The notes: generated by a model from the letters alone, not told the origin. Shown: positions 32,949 to 41,227, counted from the first letter of the stretch. The stretch: DNA of 64,000 nt from an uncultured Kiritimatiellota bacterium (GCA_934667425.1 CAKULV010000001.1:186001-250000); one strand, 5' to 3'. Made by a program: numbers and translations.

Positions 32949-34493
32949 ATGAAAGCGGGACTCGCATTTGCGGACTACGCCGTCATCGCCGTGTTCTTCG
33001 CGGTGATGCTCGGCGTTGGCGTGTACTACAGCCGGAAGTCGAAGTCGTCCGACCAGTTCTTCGGGAACGACAAGTCCATACCATGGTGGCTGTCCGGCGT
33101 GTCGTTCTACATGAACAGCTTCTCGGCGCTCGCGTTCGTGATGTATTCGGCCCTTGCGTACAAGTTCGGATGGGTGCCGGTCACGGTCAGCTGGCTTTCC
33201 GTGCCTGCCGTGCTTCTCGGCGCCTGGTTCCTTGCCGTGCGCTGGCGGCGGGCGGCGAAGGGTAGTCCGATAGACTACATCGCCGAACGGTACACTCCCG
33301 GCATGTGCCGGACGCTTGCGATTCTCGGCCTCCCGATGCAGCTTCTCGACAACGCGCTGAAGCTGCTCGCGATCGGGACGGTCGTGGGCGTAGGAATGGG
33401 TTTCCCGCTTTTCTGGTCGATCTGCATCTCCGGGGTGATAATCGTCCTCTACACGTTCCTTGGCGGACTCAAGGCGACGCTCACTTGCGACTTCATACAG
33501 TTCCTCGTGATTCTCGCGGTAGTGCTTACGTTGCCGTTCCTCTGTCTTGAAAGGCTGGCGGCTTGCGGGCCGCAGGGGGCTGCGGCCCCCGCCGGGCTGG
33601 CGGGGCTTGCCGAAGGCTTCAGGGTGTTCCTCGAAAGGGTGCCGACGGGCTTCTTCGATTTCACCGCCGGGAAGTACACGTGGGTATACATGCTAGTGTT
33701 CTTCTGCTGCGTAGGCTCCGCGCTATCGACGAACTGGTCGCTCGTCCAGCGCTACTACTCGACGAAAAGCGAAAAGGACGCGAAGAAGATGGCGTATCTT
33801 GTGGCCGCGCTCCTTTTCATAGGGCCTCCCATATTCTTCTTCCCCGCTATGGCGGCGAGGGTGTTCCTGCCTGGAATACCCGAGGCGGAGATGAACGGGG
33901 TGTATGCGCTCCTGTGCCGAGAGGTTCTGCCGGTCGGAATGATCGGGATGGTCATAGCGGCGATGTTCGCCGCCACGATGAGTTCGCTCGCGGGCAACTT
34001 CAATGCCGCTGCGGCCGTCGTCACGAATGAACTCTACCTGAAGTTCGCCAAGAACCCTTCGGCTTCCGCCAGGATGGTGGCCGCCCGCATCGCTACAATT
34101 GCCGTTGGCGGGATGGTGGTGTCCCTTACGTTCGTGATGCAGTATGCGCAGGGGGCGGACGACCTTTTCAACCTCTCGAACAAGGTGTTTGGCGTTTTCC
34201 TGCCGCCGATCGCGATCCCGATGCTCTGTGGCGTGTTCGTGCGCGGATTCTCGAAGCGGTCTGGGCTGTGTGGTCTCGTCGGCGGAATTGCCGTCGGGCT
34301 TGCGATCTTTGCGGTAGGGTCGGCGCCGTCGCTTGCGTATCTTCGCGAGATGGTGTGGATATTCCCGGCCACCGCCGTGGCCACGGTTGCGTTTCTGGCT
34401 CTCGGTTCGCTCGTCTTCAGTGATTCGGAGCGCGAACGCGCCGATGTGAATGCGTTTATGGACCGCATCGGCGGAGTTGGTGCGGCAAAGTGA
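32949..34493 (+). CDS. Sodium:solute symporter (SSS family)
   Basis: 514 residues, about 13 transmembrane helices. The N-terminal MKAGLAFADYAVIAVFFAVMLGVGVYYSR and the following SSDQFFGN...IPWWLSGVSFYMNSFSALAF are the SSS (SGLT/NIS/sialate) signature, and the FAATMSSLAGNFNAAAAVV segment near 342-360 carries the Ser residues of the Na2 site. Substrate cannot be read from sequence; position after nagB and before altronate dehydratase suggests a sugar, amino sugar or uronate. A Pro/Ala/Gly-rich loop (AACGPQGAAAPAGLAGLAEG) lies near 200-220. Confidence 0.93.
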   Translation: MKAGLAFADYAVIAVFFAVMLGVGVYYSRKSKSSDQFFGNDKSIPWWLSGVSFYMNSFSALAFVMYSALAYKFGWVPVTVSWLSVPAVLLGAWFLAVRWRRAAKGSPIDYIAERYTPGMCRTLAILGLPMQLLDNALKLLAIGTVVGVGMGFPLFWSICISGVIIVLYTFLGGLKATLTCDFIQFLVILAVVLTLPFLCLERLAACGPQGAAAPAGLAGLAEGFRVFLERVPTGFFDFTAGKYTWVYMLVFFCCVGSALSTNWSLVQRYYSTKSEKDAKKMAYLVAALLFIGPPIFFFPAMAARVFLPGIPEAEMNGVYALLCREVLPVGMIGMVIAAMFAATMSSLAGNFNAAAAVVTNELYLKFAKNPSASARMVAARIATIAVGGMVVSLTFVMQYAQGADDLFNLSNKVFGVFLPPIAIPMLCGVFVRGFSKRSGLCGLVGGIAVGLAIFAVGSAPSLAYLREMVWIFPATAVATVAFLALGSLVFSDSERERADVNAFMDRIGGVGAAK

Positions 34494-34627
34494 AACATAG
34501 GCCTATCCCATTTGCGGATTACGACTGCATTTGGCCATTTGACGCCCAATCCGAATCCTAAATGGGGATTCCCGCAAGATACAACTGTGGGCATTGCAGT
34601 ATAATCGCCAACAGCCATACTGAATGG
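34494..34627. other. Intergenic, degenerate repeat remnant
   Basis: Contains TTTGCGGATTACGACTGCATTTGGCC, a decayed relative of the heptamer element left end (about 34510-34540). No gene seen. Confidence 0.5.
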
Positions 34628-34665
34628 ATCCCGTTCTCACTTTTAATTAAAAGTGAGAACGGGAT
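34628..34665. promoter_or_regulatory. Perfect 38-bp palindrome
   Basis: ATCCCGTTCTCACTTTTAA (34628-34646) is followed directly by its exact reverse complement (34647-34665). With no loop, it reads as a DNA-level site or cruciform more than a terminator; T-rich sequence (GTGTTTTTATC) starts 3 nt later, so weak termination of the symporter transcript is possible. Confidence 0.8.
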
Positions 34666-34679
34666 AATGTGTTTTTATC

Positions 34680-34717
34680 GTTCCATGCGCCCGCCGCGCA
34701 TGGAACTGTTGTATAAT
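34680..34717 (+). promoter_or_regulatory. Inverted repeat and -10 box before altronate dehydratase
   Basis: GTTCCATGCGC (34680-34690), CCGCC, GCGCATGGAAC (34696-34706): perfect 11-bp arms. TATAAT follows at 34712-34717, so the repeat covers the -35 and spacer region and is a good operator candidate. Confidence 0.65.
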
Positions 34718-34752
34718 TCAAGGCGTTTTTATCAACATGGATCCGCTTCAAT

Positions 34753-36114
34753 ATGGATAAGGTAATGGTCATTAATCCGCTCGACAATGTGGAAGTCCAC
34801 GAAGATGGACACAAGTATGCCCGGCGAGACATCGCCGAAGGCGAGAACATAATCAAGTACGGCATGCCCATCGGGCACGCGACGAGACCCATAGCAAAAG
34901 GAGAGCACGTCCATGTGGACAATGTGAAGACGAACCTCGGCGAGGTGCTTGAGTACAGGTATGAGCCGGAGTTCAAGGATGTGGAGCGCAAGCCCGCCCC
35001 GATGATCAAGGCGTTCCGCCATGCCGATGGGCGCATCGGCATCCGCAACGACATATGGGTGATCCCGCTTGTTGGCTGCGTGAACCGTCTTGCCGAACGC
35101 CTTGCCGCAAGCTGCGGCGGGCTTGCTCTCACGCACCCCTATGGCTGTTCGCAGATGGGGCAGGATCATGAGACCACCGCCAACATGCTTGCGCAGTTCT
35201 GCCACCACCCGAATGCCGGCGGAGTGCTTGTCGTTGCGCTCGGATGCGAGAACAACACTCTTGAGAGCTTCAAGGTGCGCCTTGGCGACTATTCAAAGCT
35301 CAACATCCGCTTCCTGCGGGCGCAGGATCCGGGCGACGAGTACGAGAGGGGGCTTGCTCTCCTGAAGGAACTTGAGGCGGCGCGTCCCAGGGAGCGTGTC
35401 GAGGTGCCGGCATCAGAGCTTGTCGTGGGGCTCAAGTGCGGCGGGTCGGACGGCTTTTCGGGGCTTACCGCGAATCCGCTTGTCGGACGCTTCTCCGACT
35501 GGCTCGCCGCCCGTGGCGGATCGACGATCCTCACGGAAGTGCCGGAGATGTTCGGCGCGGAGACGCTGCTCATGAAGCGCTGCCGCACGAGGGACGTCTT
35601 CGACAAGTGCGTGAAGATGATAAACGACTTCAAGGACTACTATGCCGCGCACCATCAGGTGTGCTACGAGAATCCGTCCCCGGGCAACAAGGCTGGCGGC
35701 ATAACGACGCTTGAGGACAAGTCGCTCGGATGCGTTCAGAAGGGCGGCTCCGCGCCCGTGGAGGATGTGCTTCTCTACGGGGAAAGCGTAAAGAGGCATG
35801 GGCTGTCGCTTCTTACTGGGCCTGGCAACGACCTTGTGGCGTCTACTGTCCTTGCGGCGGCAGGCTGCCATCTCATACTCTTCACCACGGGACGCGGCAC
35901 CCCGTTCGGTTGCGTTGTCCCGACACTGAAGGTCGCCACTAACGACACGCTTGCGGCGAACAAGCCAAACTGGATCGACTGGAACGCGATGTCCAATCCG
36001 GACGTGGAGGCATTCGCGCGAATGGTGCTTGCTGTCGCAAGCGGCGAGAAGGCCAAGAACGAGCTGAACGGCGCACAGGGCATCGCGATCTTCAAGGATG
36101 GCGTCACGCTCTGA
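34753..36114 (+). CDS. uxaA: Altronate dehydratase (UxaA family)
   Basis: 453 residues; dehydrates altronate to 2-keto-3-deoxygluconate in galacturonate breakdown. N-terminal SAF-like part (VMVINPLDNVEVHEDGHKYARRDIAEGENIIKYG) joined to the large catalytic domain with HPYGCSQMGQD, VVALGCENNTLE, LKCGGSDGFSGLTANPLVG and NPSPGNKAGGITTLEDKSLG. Cysteines in these motifs hold the metal site. No ribosome site is clear before ATG 34753; an out-of-frame ATG at 34737 lies between the -10 box and the start. Related UxaA/GarD-type dehydratases use other sugar acids, so the exact substrate is inferred. Confidence 0.88.
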   Translation: MDKVMVINPLDNVEVHEDGHKYARRDIAEGENIIKYGMPIGHATRPIAKGEHVHVDNVKTNLGEVLEYRYEPEFKDVERKPAPMIKAFRHADGRIGIRNDIWVIPLVGCVNRLAERLAASCGGLALTHPYGCSQMGQDHETTANMLAQFCHHPNAGGVLVVALGCENNTLESFKVRLGDYSKLNIRFLRAQDPGDEYERGLALLKELEAARPRERVEVPASELVVGLKCGGSDGFSGLTANPLVGRFSDWLAARGGSTILTEVPEMFGAETLLMKRCRTRDVFDKCVKMINDFKDYYAAHHQVCYENPSPGNKAGGITTLEDKSLGCVQKGGSAPVEDVLLYGESVKRHGLSLLTGPGNDLVASTVLAAAGCHLILFTTGRGTPFGCVVPTLKVATNDTLAANKPNWIDWNAMSNPDVEAFARMVLAVASGEKAKNELNGAQGIAIFKDGVTL

Positions 36115-36230
36115 TTGGCAGTGCGCATGGCCGTGTAAATGCGGTTTGGCTGTTGGCGGATTGTGCGGGCGGAAAGGTGTCTCGACCGCGATTCGCGCAA
36201 GTCACGCGCAACAAATGAATTGGAATATGG

Positions 36231-36236
36231 TATAAT
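36231..36236 (+). promoter_or_regulatory. -10 box of the candidate structured RNA
   Basis: TATAAT at 36231-36236; GCAACA at 36208-36213 with a 17-nt spacer is a weak -35 candidate. Transcription would begin near 36243. Confidence 0.5.
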
Positions 36237-36240
36237 TTCT

Positions 36241-36525
36241 GAAATTTCTTTGGGCGATGGCGATTGCCGCCATTGTCTGGGGGAGACATAGTTCAAGAAC
36301 TGATGGGTGGACGCTTCGCCATGCGCAGCCATGCCCATCCACCCTTGAATGGCTGAAAAGTAAATTTGCAACTGCAAAGCGATCGTCGAAGGAAACCTGA
36401 GAAATTTCTAGAGAGGCGGCACTTGGCAGGAAAGCGCGATGCGCTTTCCTCTCCTCGTCTTTCTCTCAGGGCAATCTCAGGGCCTCCTTCGAAACACGGG
36501 GAGAGGTCTTCATTTTTTTCGTGTA
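36241..36525 (+). ncRNA. Candidate structured non-coding RNA, unknown class
   Basis: Bounded by a TATAAT box and by a T-run at 36512-36519. Successive stems: ATGGCG/CGCCAT (36257-36262, 36268-36273); TGTCT/AGACA (36274-36278, 36284-36288); GGGTGGA/TCCACCC (36305-36311, 36338-36344); a long domain CCTGAGA/TCTCAGG (36396-36402, 36464-36470) enclosing GAGAG/CTCTC and GGAAAGCGC-GAT-GCGCTTTCC (36429-36449); and GGCCTC/GAGGTC (36481-36486, 36502-36507) before the T-run. It does not show the conserved cores of RNase P RNA, tmRNA or SRP RNA. The open frame over it has no ribosome site and no similarity to the gene that follows. It could also be a long regulatory leader of the 36651 gene. Confidence 0.5.
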
Positions 36526-36650
36526 TGGTTGCCGAGCGGTGCGAAAGATGTGCCGCGTCCAAGGTAGGCCGTGGCATCCTTAACCAACGGGGAGGGGTTG
36601 CCGCATCTTGCAATCCCACCCAAACAAAAACTATCCGAAAGGATCGAGAG

Positions 36651-38099
36651 ATGATGAAGATGAAGAAAGTGGGTGCGGTTGCCGCCGCGGCCATCGTGGG
36701 CATCGTTGGATGCAAGTCGGTGATGGTTTCATCCACGCCGTCGTCGGCTACGGCAAAGTCCCAAGCCGAATTGATTGGGACAACCCCGGCGCCTGTCGAG
36801 GTGTGGATGTTCCAGTCAAAGAAGGTGACGGTCTCCAAGGACGGGTATGATTCAAAGACGGTCACGATTGACGGAAAACTCGGCTTCAATGCGCCAGATA
36901 GCGTACGCGTGACTCTCAAGCGCCGGTTCAACGTCAATTCCGATCCGGATGGCGCGGAAGTGCTCGTCAATGGCGAGTCCGTCGGCAAGACGCCGCTGAA
37001 GGACATCGGAATCGACGATCAGGGCGGATCGACCGTCGAGGTCAGGAAGAAAGGCTGGCTGAAGTCCTCCCTCAAGGTCAAGGCGGACTCTCCGAAGGAT
37101 CTTGTGCTGAACATGGAGCGTGACGGCTCGGGCCGCCGTTTGCTGGAGCTCGTACCTTCGCAGAATGGCGTGACGATCAAGACGACACCGATATTCTCCG
37201 ATACCGAGGTCGGCGAGAACTCGCCGAACGTCTCGGCGGTGAAGCGCGTCACTTCCGCCCCGCAGAACGAGTACATCCAAGACATCAGCCTTCTGCCCGA
37301 CGGCAAGACGATGGTGGTCTCGATCCTTGAGGAATACGTTGATGGGGAGAAGTCCGCATACCGTTCGAACGTGTGGAAGATGAACACGGCGATTGCGGGC
37401 GCTCCGCGCAGTGCCATCACCACGGGCAACTTCCACGACATTACGCCAAACGCATCGAGTGATGGCAAGATGCTCTATTTCGCGACTACGCGCAATGGCC
37501 GCCTCAGCATTTGCCGCCTGAACATGGAGCGTCAGAGCGGAATCACTACGGTCACGCAGGGCAATACGGCGGACTATTCGCCCGCGCTCCACCCCGACAC
37601 CAAGGATCTCCTGTATGCGGCCGTCCTCCCGGGAAGCGGCAATTCCGCCTATCTCTGGGAGACGCCCGTCGCCTCTCGCGGTCTGCCGAGCCAGCTGCGC
37701 GAAGGATATGAGCCGCGCTGGAGCCCGGACGGCAAGAAGCTCCTCTACATCAAGGGCGACCGCGACAAGAACCAGGCCAAGATCTGGATCTGCGACCGCG
37801 ATGGCGGCAATCCGACGCAGCTTTCCATGGGGACAGGCGAGTTCAACGACGTGGACGCCAACTGGTCCATCGACGGCAAGCGCATCGTGTTCGCGTCCAA
37901 CCGTTCCGTCATCAAGGACAAGAAGAACTACGACATCTGGATGATGGATGCCGACGGCAGCAACCTCACGCAGCTGACGACGAACGGCTCCTGCGACGAC
38001 AATCCGGTCTTCGGCCCTGACGGCAAGACGGTCTACTTCCGCTCGAACCGTGGCCTCGTCTGGGACATCTGGCAGCTCCAGATCGTCGAGAACAAGTAA
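36651..38099 (+). CDS. Lipoprotein with PEGA domain and TolB-like beta-propeller
   Basis: 482 residues from ATG 36651 after GAAAGGATCGAGAG; the frame is open to 36366, but that covers the candidate RNA. Signal peptide MMKMKKVGAVAAAAIVGIVGC with lipobox. A PEGA-like domain is seen at about 85-120 (FNVNSDPDGAEVLVNGESVGKTPLKDIGID), then a WD40-like propeller with repeated SPDGKKLLYI / SIDGKRIVFASNRS / GPDGKTVYFRSNRG, DIWMMDADGSNLTQLT, as in TolB. Likely anchored in the outer membrane or periplasm and binding a protein partner. Ends just before a terminator. Confidence 0.87.
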   Translation: MMKMKKVGAVAAAAIVGIVGCKSVMVSSTPSSATAKSQAELIGTTPAPVEVWMFQSKKVTVSKDGYDSKTVTIDGKLGFNAPDSVRVTLKRRFNVNSDPDGAEVLVNGESVGKTPLKDIGIDDQGGSTVEVRKKGWLKSSLKVKADSPKDLVLNMERDGSGRRLLELVPSQNGVTIKTTPIFSDTEVGENSPNVSAVKRVTSAPQNEYIQDISLLPDGKTMVVSILEEYVDGEKSAYRSNVWKMNTAIAGAPRSAITTGNFHDITPNASSDGKMLYFATTRNGRLSICRLNMERQSGITTVTQGNTADYSPALHPDTKDLLYAAVLPGSGNSAYLWETPVASRGLPSQLREGYEPRWSPDGKKLLYIKGDRDKNQAKIWICDRDGGNPTQLSMGTGEFNDVDANWSIDGKRIVFASNRSVIKDKKNYDIWMMDADGSNLTQLTTNGSCDDNPVFGPDGKTVYFRSNRGLVWDIWQLQIVENK

Positions 38100-38112
38100 G
38101 GCTCGAAATGCG

Positions 38113-38154
38113 AAAACCTTCCGTGCGGCGGCAATTCGCCCACGGAGGGTTTTT
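38113..38154 (+). terminator. Intrinsic terminator after the TolB-like gene
   Basis: AAAACCTTCCGTG (38113-38125) pairs with CACGGAGGGTTTT (38141-38153) with one G-U pair, inner GGCG/CGCC stem, and T run. The following gene's ribosome site starts right after it. Confidence 0.85.
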
Positions 38155-38167
38155 CAAGGAGGTAACC

Positions 38168-39127
38168 ATGCGGAATTGCAGTCTCTCAAATGAGGCGTTT
38201 GCAAATCCACGGACACGACAAGCGTGTCCCTCCCGTAGCTTCGCAAGACCGCAAAGATTCGCAGTTTATGGGAGGGACGGGCTTGTCCCGTCCGCAATCG
38301 CTATCGGCTTGAGCGTCATGTTTGGTTGTCGTACGGTGCCGGTGACGGAGCGGACGCAGCTGATGCTATCGACGGAAAGCTCCGAGAATGCGCTTGGCGT
38401 TTCGGCATATGACGAGTACAGGTCGAAGTACAGGATATCGTCGAATGCCGAGTACACCGCTGCGCTCCAGCGTTGCGGCAACGCAATCAGGAAAGTCGCG
38501 AACCGCGACGATTTCGAATGGGAGTTCGTTCTGTTCGATTCGCCGATCAAGAACGCATTCTGCCTGCCGGGCGGCAAGGTGGCGTTCTATTCCGGCATTG
38601 TGGACAAGATGGACAACGAGGCGGAGATGGCGTTCGTGATGGCGCATGAGATCGCCCATGCCATTGCCCGGCATGGCGGAGAGCGCATTTCCTGGGGCTA
38701 CATACGGTCGCTTGGCGGTATTCTGGTTTCCCTTGGACTTCAGAACAGTACCGTGAATGGCGTTTACGGCATTGGCAGCGAACTCGGTGTGATGCTGCCG
38801 TTCAGCCGACGCGACGAGTCGGAGGCTGATTACATCGGGATGCTGCTGATGGCAAGGGCGGGCTACGATCCGCGAGCGTCGGTTGCGTTCTGGAGGCGGT
38901 TCTCTTCGGAGAGCGCAGCATCGACCGTGTTGGACGATCTGATGTCAACCCACCCGTGTGATGAAGATCGCATTGCCGCTATGGAGGAACATCTTGAGGC
39001 CGCGCTTGAGGAATACCGCAAGGCTGCGAACAAGCGTGAATACGGGGTCACATTCCGTGGTGGTGGCTCGGGAACTCAGGAATCCTCGCCTGGTTCGTCT
39101 GACGGCGACGTTTCGATAACACTTTAA
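38168..39127 (+). CDS. M48-family zinc metalloprotease, probable lipoprotein
   Basis: 319 residues from ATG 38168 (AAGGAGGT at about 38158-38165). Catalytic motif VMAHEIAHAIARHGGE gives HExxH, and the third ligand lies in RRDESEADYIGM. Architecture fits periplasmic BepA/LoiP/Oma1-like proteases that degrade misfolded envelope proteins. The lipobox VMFGC lies unusually far in, near residue 60, because a hairpin-forming element (38217-38287) is read through in frame between the start and the hydrophobic segment AIAIGLSVMFGC. Without that piece the signal peptide would have normal length. C-terminus is Gly/Ser-rich. Confidence 0.88.
   Translation: MRNCSLSNEAFANPRTRQACPSRSFARPQRFAVYGRDGLVPSAIAIGLSVMFGCRTVPVTERTQLMLSTESSENALGVSAYDEYRSKYRISSNAEYTAALQRCGNAIRKVANRDDFEWEFVLFDSPIKNAFCLPGGKVAFYSGIVDKMDNEAEMAFVMAHEIAHAIARHGGERISWGYIRSLGGILVSLGLQNSTVNGVYGIGSELGVMLPFSRRDESEADYIGMLLMARAGYDPRASVAFWRRFSSESAASTVLDDLMSTHPCDEDRIAAMEEHLEAALEEYRKAANKREYGVTFRGGGSGTQESSPGSSDGDVSITL
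38217..38287. repeat. REP-like hairpin inside the M48 signal-peptide region
   Basis: Arms GACAAGC-GT-GTCCCTCCC (38217-38234) and GGGAGGGAC-GG-GCTTGTC (38270-38287) pair in 16 of 18 positions around a 35-nt loop. Read in frame as part of the protease coding sequence. Confidence 0.8.
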
Positions 39128-39147
39128 CTTGATAAGGAGGATGCTGT

Positions 39148-39777
39148 ATGTTTGTAAAGTTCATGGAGATAATGGGGCCGACATGGCCTGCGTTGCTGGA
39201 TTTCGTTTCGGAACAATTGTCGTTCCTCGGATGGTTCGCGAAGATAGCGACGATCCCCATTGTGTTTCTTATCTTTGTCGGGGCGATCTACCTGCTGCGG
39301 CTTGTGCATAGGATTGATGTCCTTAGCGTCGGGACGCGAGCGCTCCTTTGGCCAACGGTCGTTGCCGGATTCGCATTTGTGATTACGGGCGCGTTCCACC
39401 CGACCGGCATCTATGAGATTGTCGCCATTTCCGTCTTTGGATTGGCTTTTGTCTGCATGATGGTGTACTCGTGCGTGAAGATATTCAGGATGGAAGTCGG
39501 CATATTCTGGAAGCTGCTCCTACTCATTGACGCGGCGGCATATGTGTTGCTGACGTTTGCCCTCTCGACACTTACGGCAATCGCGAGCCTTGCGATGCTG
39601 ATTGTTTTCGTTGCGCTGTTCTTCCTGTCTGCGTTCTTTCGTGCAAAGGCCAACCCGAGGCGAGCGCGTCTGAGCAATGGCGCGGTTGTCACGGAGTATG
39701 AGGCTGGTAGATGGTCGGGAAACGACGGGCATACATACTCCAACAATGGTGGCGGAACGTTTACGCAACAAGATTGA
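39148..39777 (+). CDS. Membrane protein, unknown function
   Basis: 209 residues, ATG 39148 after AAGGAGG. Four to five transmembrane helices (for example IATIPIVFLIFVGAIYLL, VVAGFAFVITGAF, EIVAISVFGLAFVCMMVY, LIDAAAYVLLTFALSTLTAIASLAMLIVFVALFFLSAFF). The polar C-terminal tail after RAKANPRRARLSNGAVVTEYEAG is Gly/Asn-rich and resembles a short surface or cytoplasmic tail. No family recognised. Follows the M48 protease by 20 nt and is probably in the same transcript. Confidence 0.7.
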   Translation: MFVKFMEIMGPTWPALLDFVSEQLSFLGWFAKIATIPIVFLIFVGAIYLLRLVHRIDVLSVGTRALLWPTVVAGFAFVITGAFHPTGIYEIVAISVFGLAFVCMMVYSCVKIFRMEVGIFWKLLLLIDAAAYVLLTFALSTLTAIASLAMLIVFVALFFLSAFFRAKANPRRARLSNGAVVTEYEAGRWSGNDGHTYSNNGGGTFTQQD

Positions 39778-40094
39778 ACGGAGGTGGACGGTGATGGAAG
39801 GGCGGATTGGTTGTCCACAGATAACACAGATGCGGGCATTGCCCGACACGGATATGCACTGATTTGTGGAGATGATCAGTGTACATCTGTGTCTCGCGAG
39901 CGAGCATCTGTGCCATCAGTGGTTTGGTCTCCTCTGGGGGAAATTGGCACAGAGACGCAGTGTGAGTAGGGGCTCTGACAGGATTGTCAGGATTGCCAGA
40001 TGGGAATTTGCGATTTACGGTCATTAGCGTTCCATTCGATGGTCGAGCGGGATGGTAATGAAAACAAACAAAGAAAGGGAATGGAGTAATAGTC
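39778..40094. other. Intergenic region with short dispersed repeats
   Basis: No gene seen. CACAGATG at 39825-39832 and its complement CATCTGTG at 39884-39891 and 39905-39912 allow alternative hairpins. The piece ACAGGATTGTCAGGATTGCC (about 39978-39997) contains a doubled AGGATTG, and ATTTGCGATTTACGG at about 40006-40020 is one pair of the heptamer family. Confidence 0.6.
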
Positions 40095-40454
40095 ATGAGT
40101 GAAGAAAAGAAGAAGAGCAATGCGCCTTGGATACTTGGGGTGACAGGTTTCGTCATCTCGATCCCGTCAGTGCTTTGTGCACTATTGTGTTCGGCTGCTG
40201 CGGCTGGCGCATCTGGATCAACAAGCGTGGGGATACTTCCTCTGCTCCCGACGTTCGTGAGCCTGATATGCTTTATTCTGTCGTTCTACGGCAAGTCGAA
40301 GCATTCAAAGGCAACTGGAGTGATCATGCTCCTTTTGAGTGCAATCCTTGTCGTGTTGGGCATCATGATCTTGTCGATATGGAGCCTTGGCGCGGCGGGC
40401 TGCTATTTCGCCGCGAGCTTCTGCAGCATCCTGAACGCGAATAGGCCTGCATAA
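40095..40454 (+). CDS. Small membrane protein, unknown function
   Basis: 119 residues, ATG 40095 with AGGGAATGGAG upstream. N-terminal charged MSEEKKKSNAP, then three hydrophobic segments (ILGVTGFVISIPSVLCALLCSAAAAGA, ILPLLPTFVSLICFILSFYG, GVIMLLLSAILVVLGIMILSIWSLG). The arrangement resembles small DUF4190/TM2-like proteins, but the match is not specific. Sits directly before the Lgt-like gene with 14 nt between them. Confidence 0.65.
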   Translation: MSEEKKKSNAPWILGVTGFVISIPSVLCALLCSAAAAGASGSTSVGILPLLPTFVSLICFILSFYGKSKHSKATGVIMLLLSAILVVLGIMILSIWSLGAAGCYFAASFCSILNANRPA

Positions 40455-40468
40455 GGCATTGCCGCGAT

Positions 40469-41227
40469 ATGGCCATCCGACATTACCTCAACATTATGGG
40501 AGATTCCACACCGTGGTATGGAATCTGCCTCGCTGTCGGGGTAGTGTCGATGGCCGTGTGCCTTTATCTCACCTTGCGCAAGGGTGGGTTCAATGGGGAG
40601 GACGAAACGAGGTTTTTGTTGGCGTTTCCCCTTATGCTTGGATGCGGGGTTGTGGCCTCCGTGATTCTCGATGCGTTTTTCACGGGCGATTGGCGGACGT
40701 GGCTTGGGGCGGAACGACGAGTCGGCTTCACATTCACGGGCTTCCTCGTTGGCGCGATCATTGGATTGTGCGTCTACGGAAGGTCGAGCGGATTGGGGTG
40801 TCGTCGGTTGCTCAATTCCCTTTTGCCGCCATTGGCGCTCGCCCAGGGGTTTGGGCGCATCGGATGTTTCTTGGGTGGGTGCTGCTATGGCGTGCCTTGC
40901 CTGTTCGGCGTCGCATATCCGCCAGGGAGCTATCCACATTCCATTGTCGGAGACATCCCGCTGTTCCCGATTCAGCTGGTCGAGGCGGCGTTGCTGTTTG
41001 GACTATTTGGGATTGCGTTTTTGTCCGCTCCGGCACGGCGCATGTATGTCTATGTGATCGGGGCGTCGGTGATTCGGTTCTTTGTGGAATTCCTCCGCTA
41101 TGACAGGCGCGGGACGCTTTTCGGAATTGACTCGTTAAGTCCCCAGCAGTTGCTTTCGCTTGGATTGGCGGCGGTGTTTGTGGCGTTGCTGGTGCGCGAT
41201 GAATGGCATCGCAAATTTGATGGTTAA
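40469..41227 (+). CDS. lgt: Lgt-like prolipoprotein diacylglyceryl transferase
   Basis: 252 residues, about seven membrane helices. Lgt attaches diacylglycerol to the lipobox cysteine of exported prolipoproteins. Signature GRIGCFLGGCCYG at about 131-143 matches the Lgt signature, but with Cys where E. coli has the essential Asn146; FPIQLVEAALLFGLFG and RFFVEFLRYDRRG (Arg and Glu of the C-terminal motif) are kept. Such Cys-rich variants are annotated as Lgt in other phyla, so function is likely but this may be a second or divergent copy. ATG 40496 is an alternative start. Confidence 0.78.
   Translation: MAIRHYLNIMGDSTPWYGICLAVGVVSMAVCLYLTLRKGGFNGEDETRFLLAFPLMLGCGVVASVILDAFFTGDWRTWLGAERRVGFTFTGFLVGAIIGLCVYGRSSGLGCRRLLNSLLPPLALAQGFGRIGCFLGGCCYGVPCLFGVAYPPGSYPHSIVGDIPLFPIQLVEAALLFGLFGIAFLSAPARRMYVYVIGASVIRFFVEFLRYDRRGTLFGIDSLSPQQLLSLGLAAVFVALLVRDEWHRKFDG

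Noticed and set aside
34628..34665. Ordinary intrinsic terminator of the symporter
   Set aside because: No loop, AT-rich centre and T-rich tail not directly attached; termination is possible but not the best reading.
36241..36525. tmRNA, RNase P RNA or SRP RNA
   Set aside because: No tRNA-like ends with TTCGA arm and CCA, no GAGGAAAGTC core, no SRP domain IV loop could be seen. 6S RNA is not excluded, but its open central bubble is not evident.
36366..36650. N-terminal extension of the TolB-like protein
   Set aside because: The frame is open, but the extension would be a basic, Cys- and Arg-rich stretch before a clear lipoprotein signal peptide at 36651, which has its own ribosome site; the DNA folds strongly instead.
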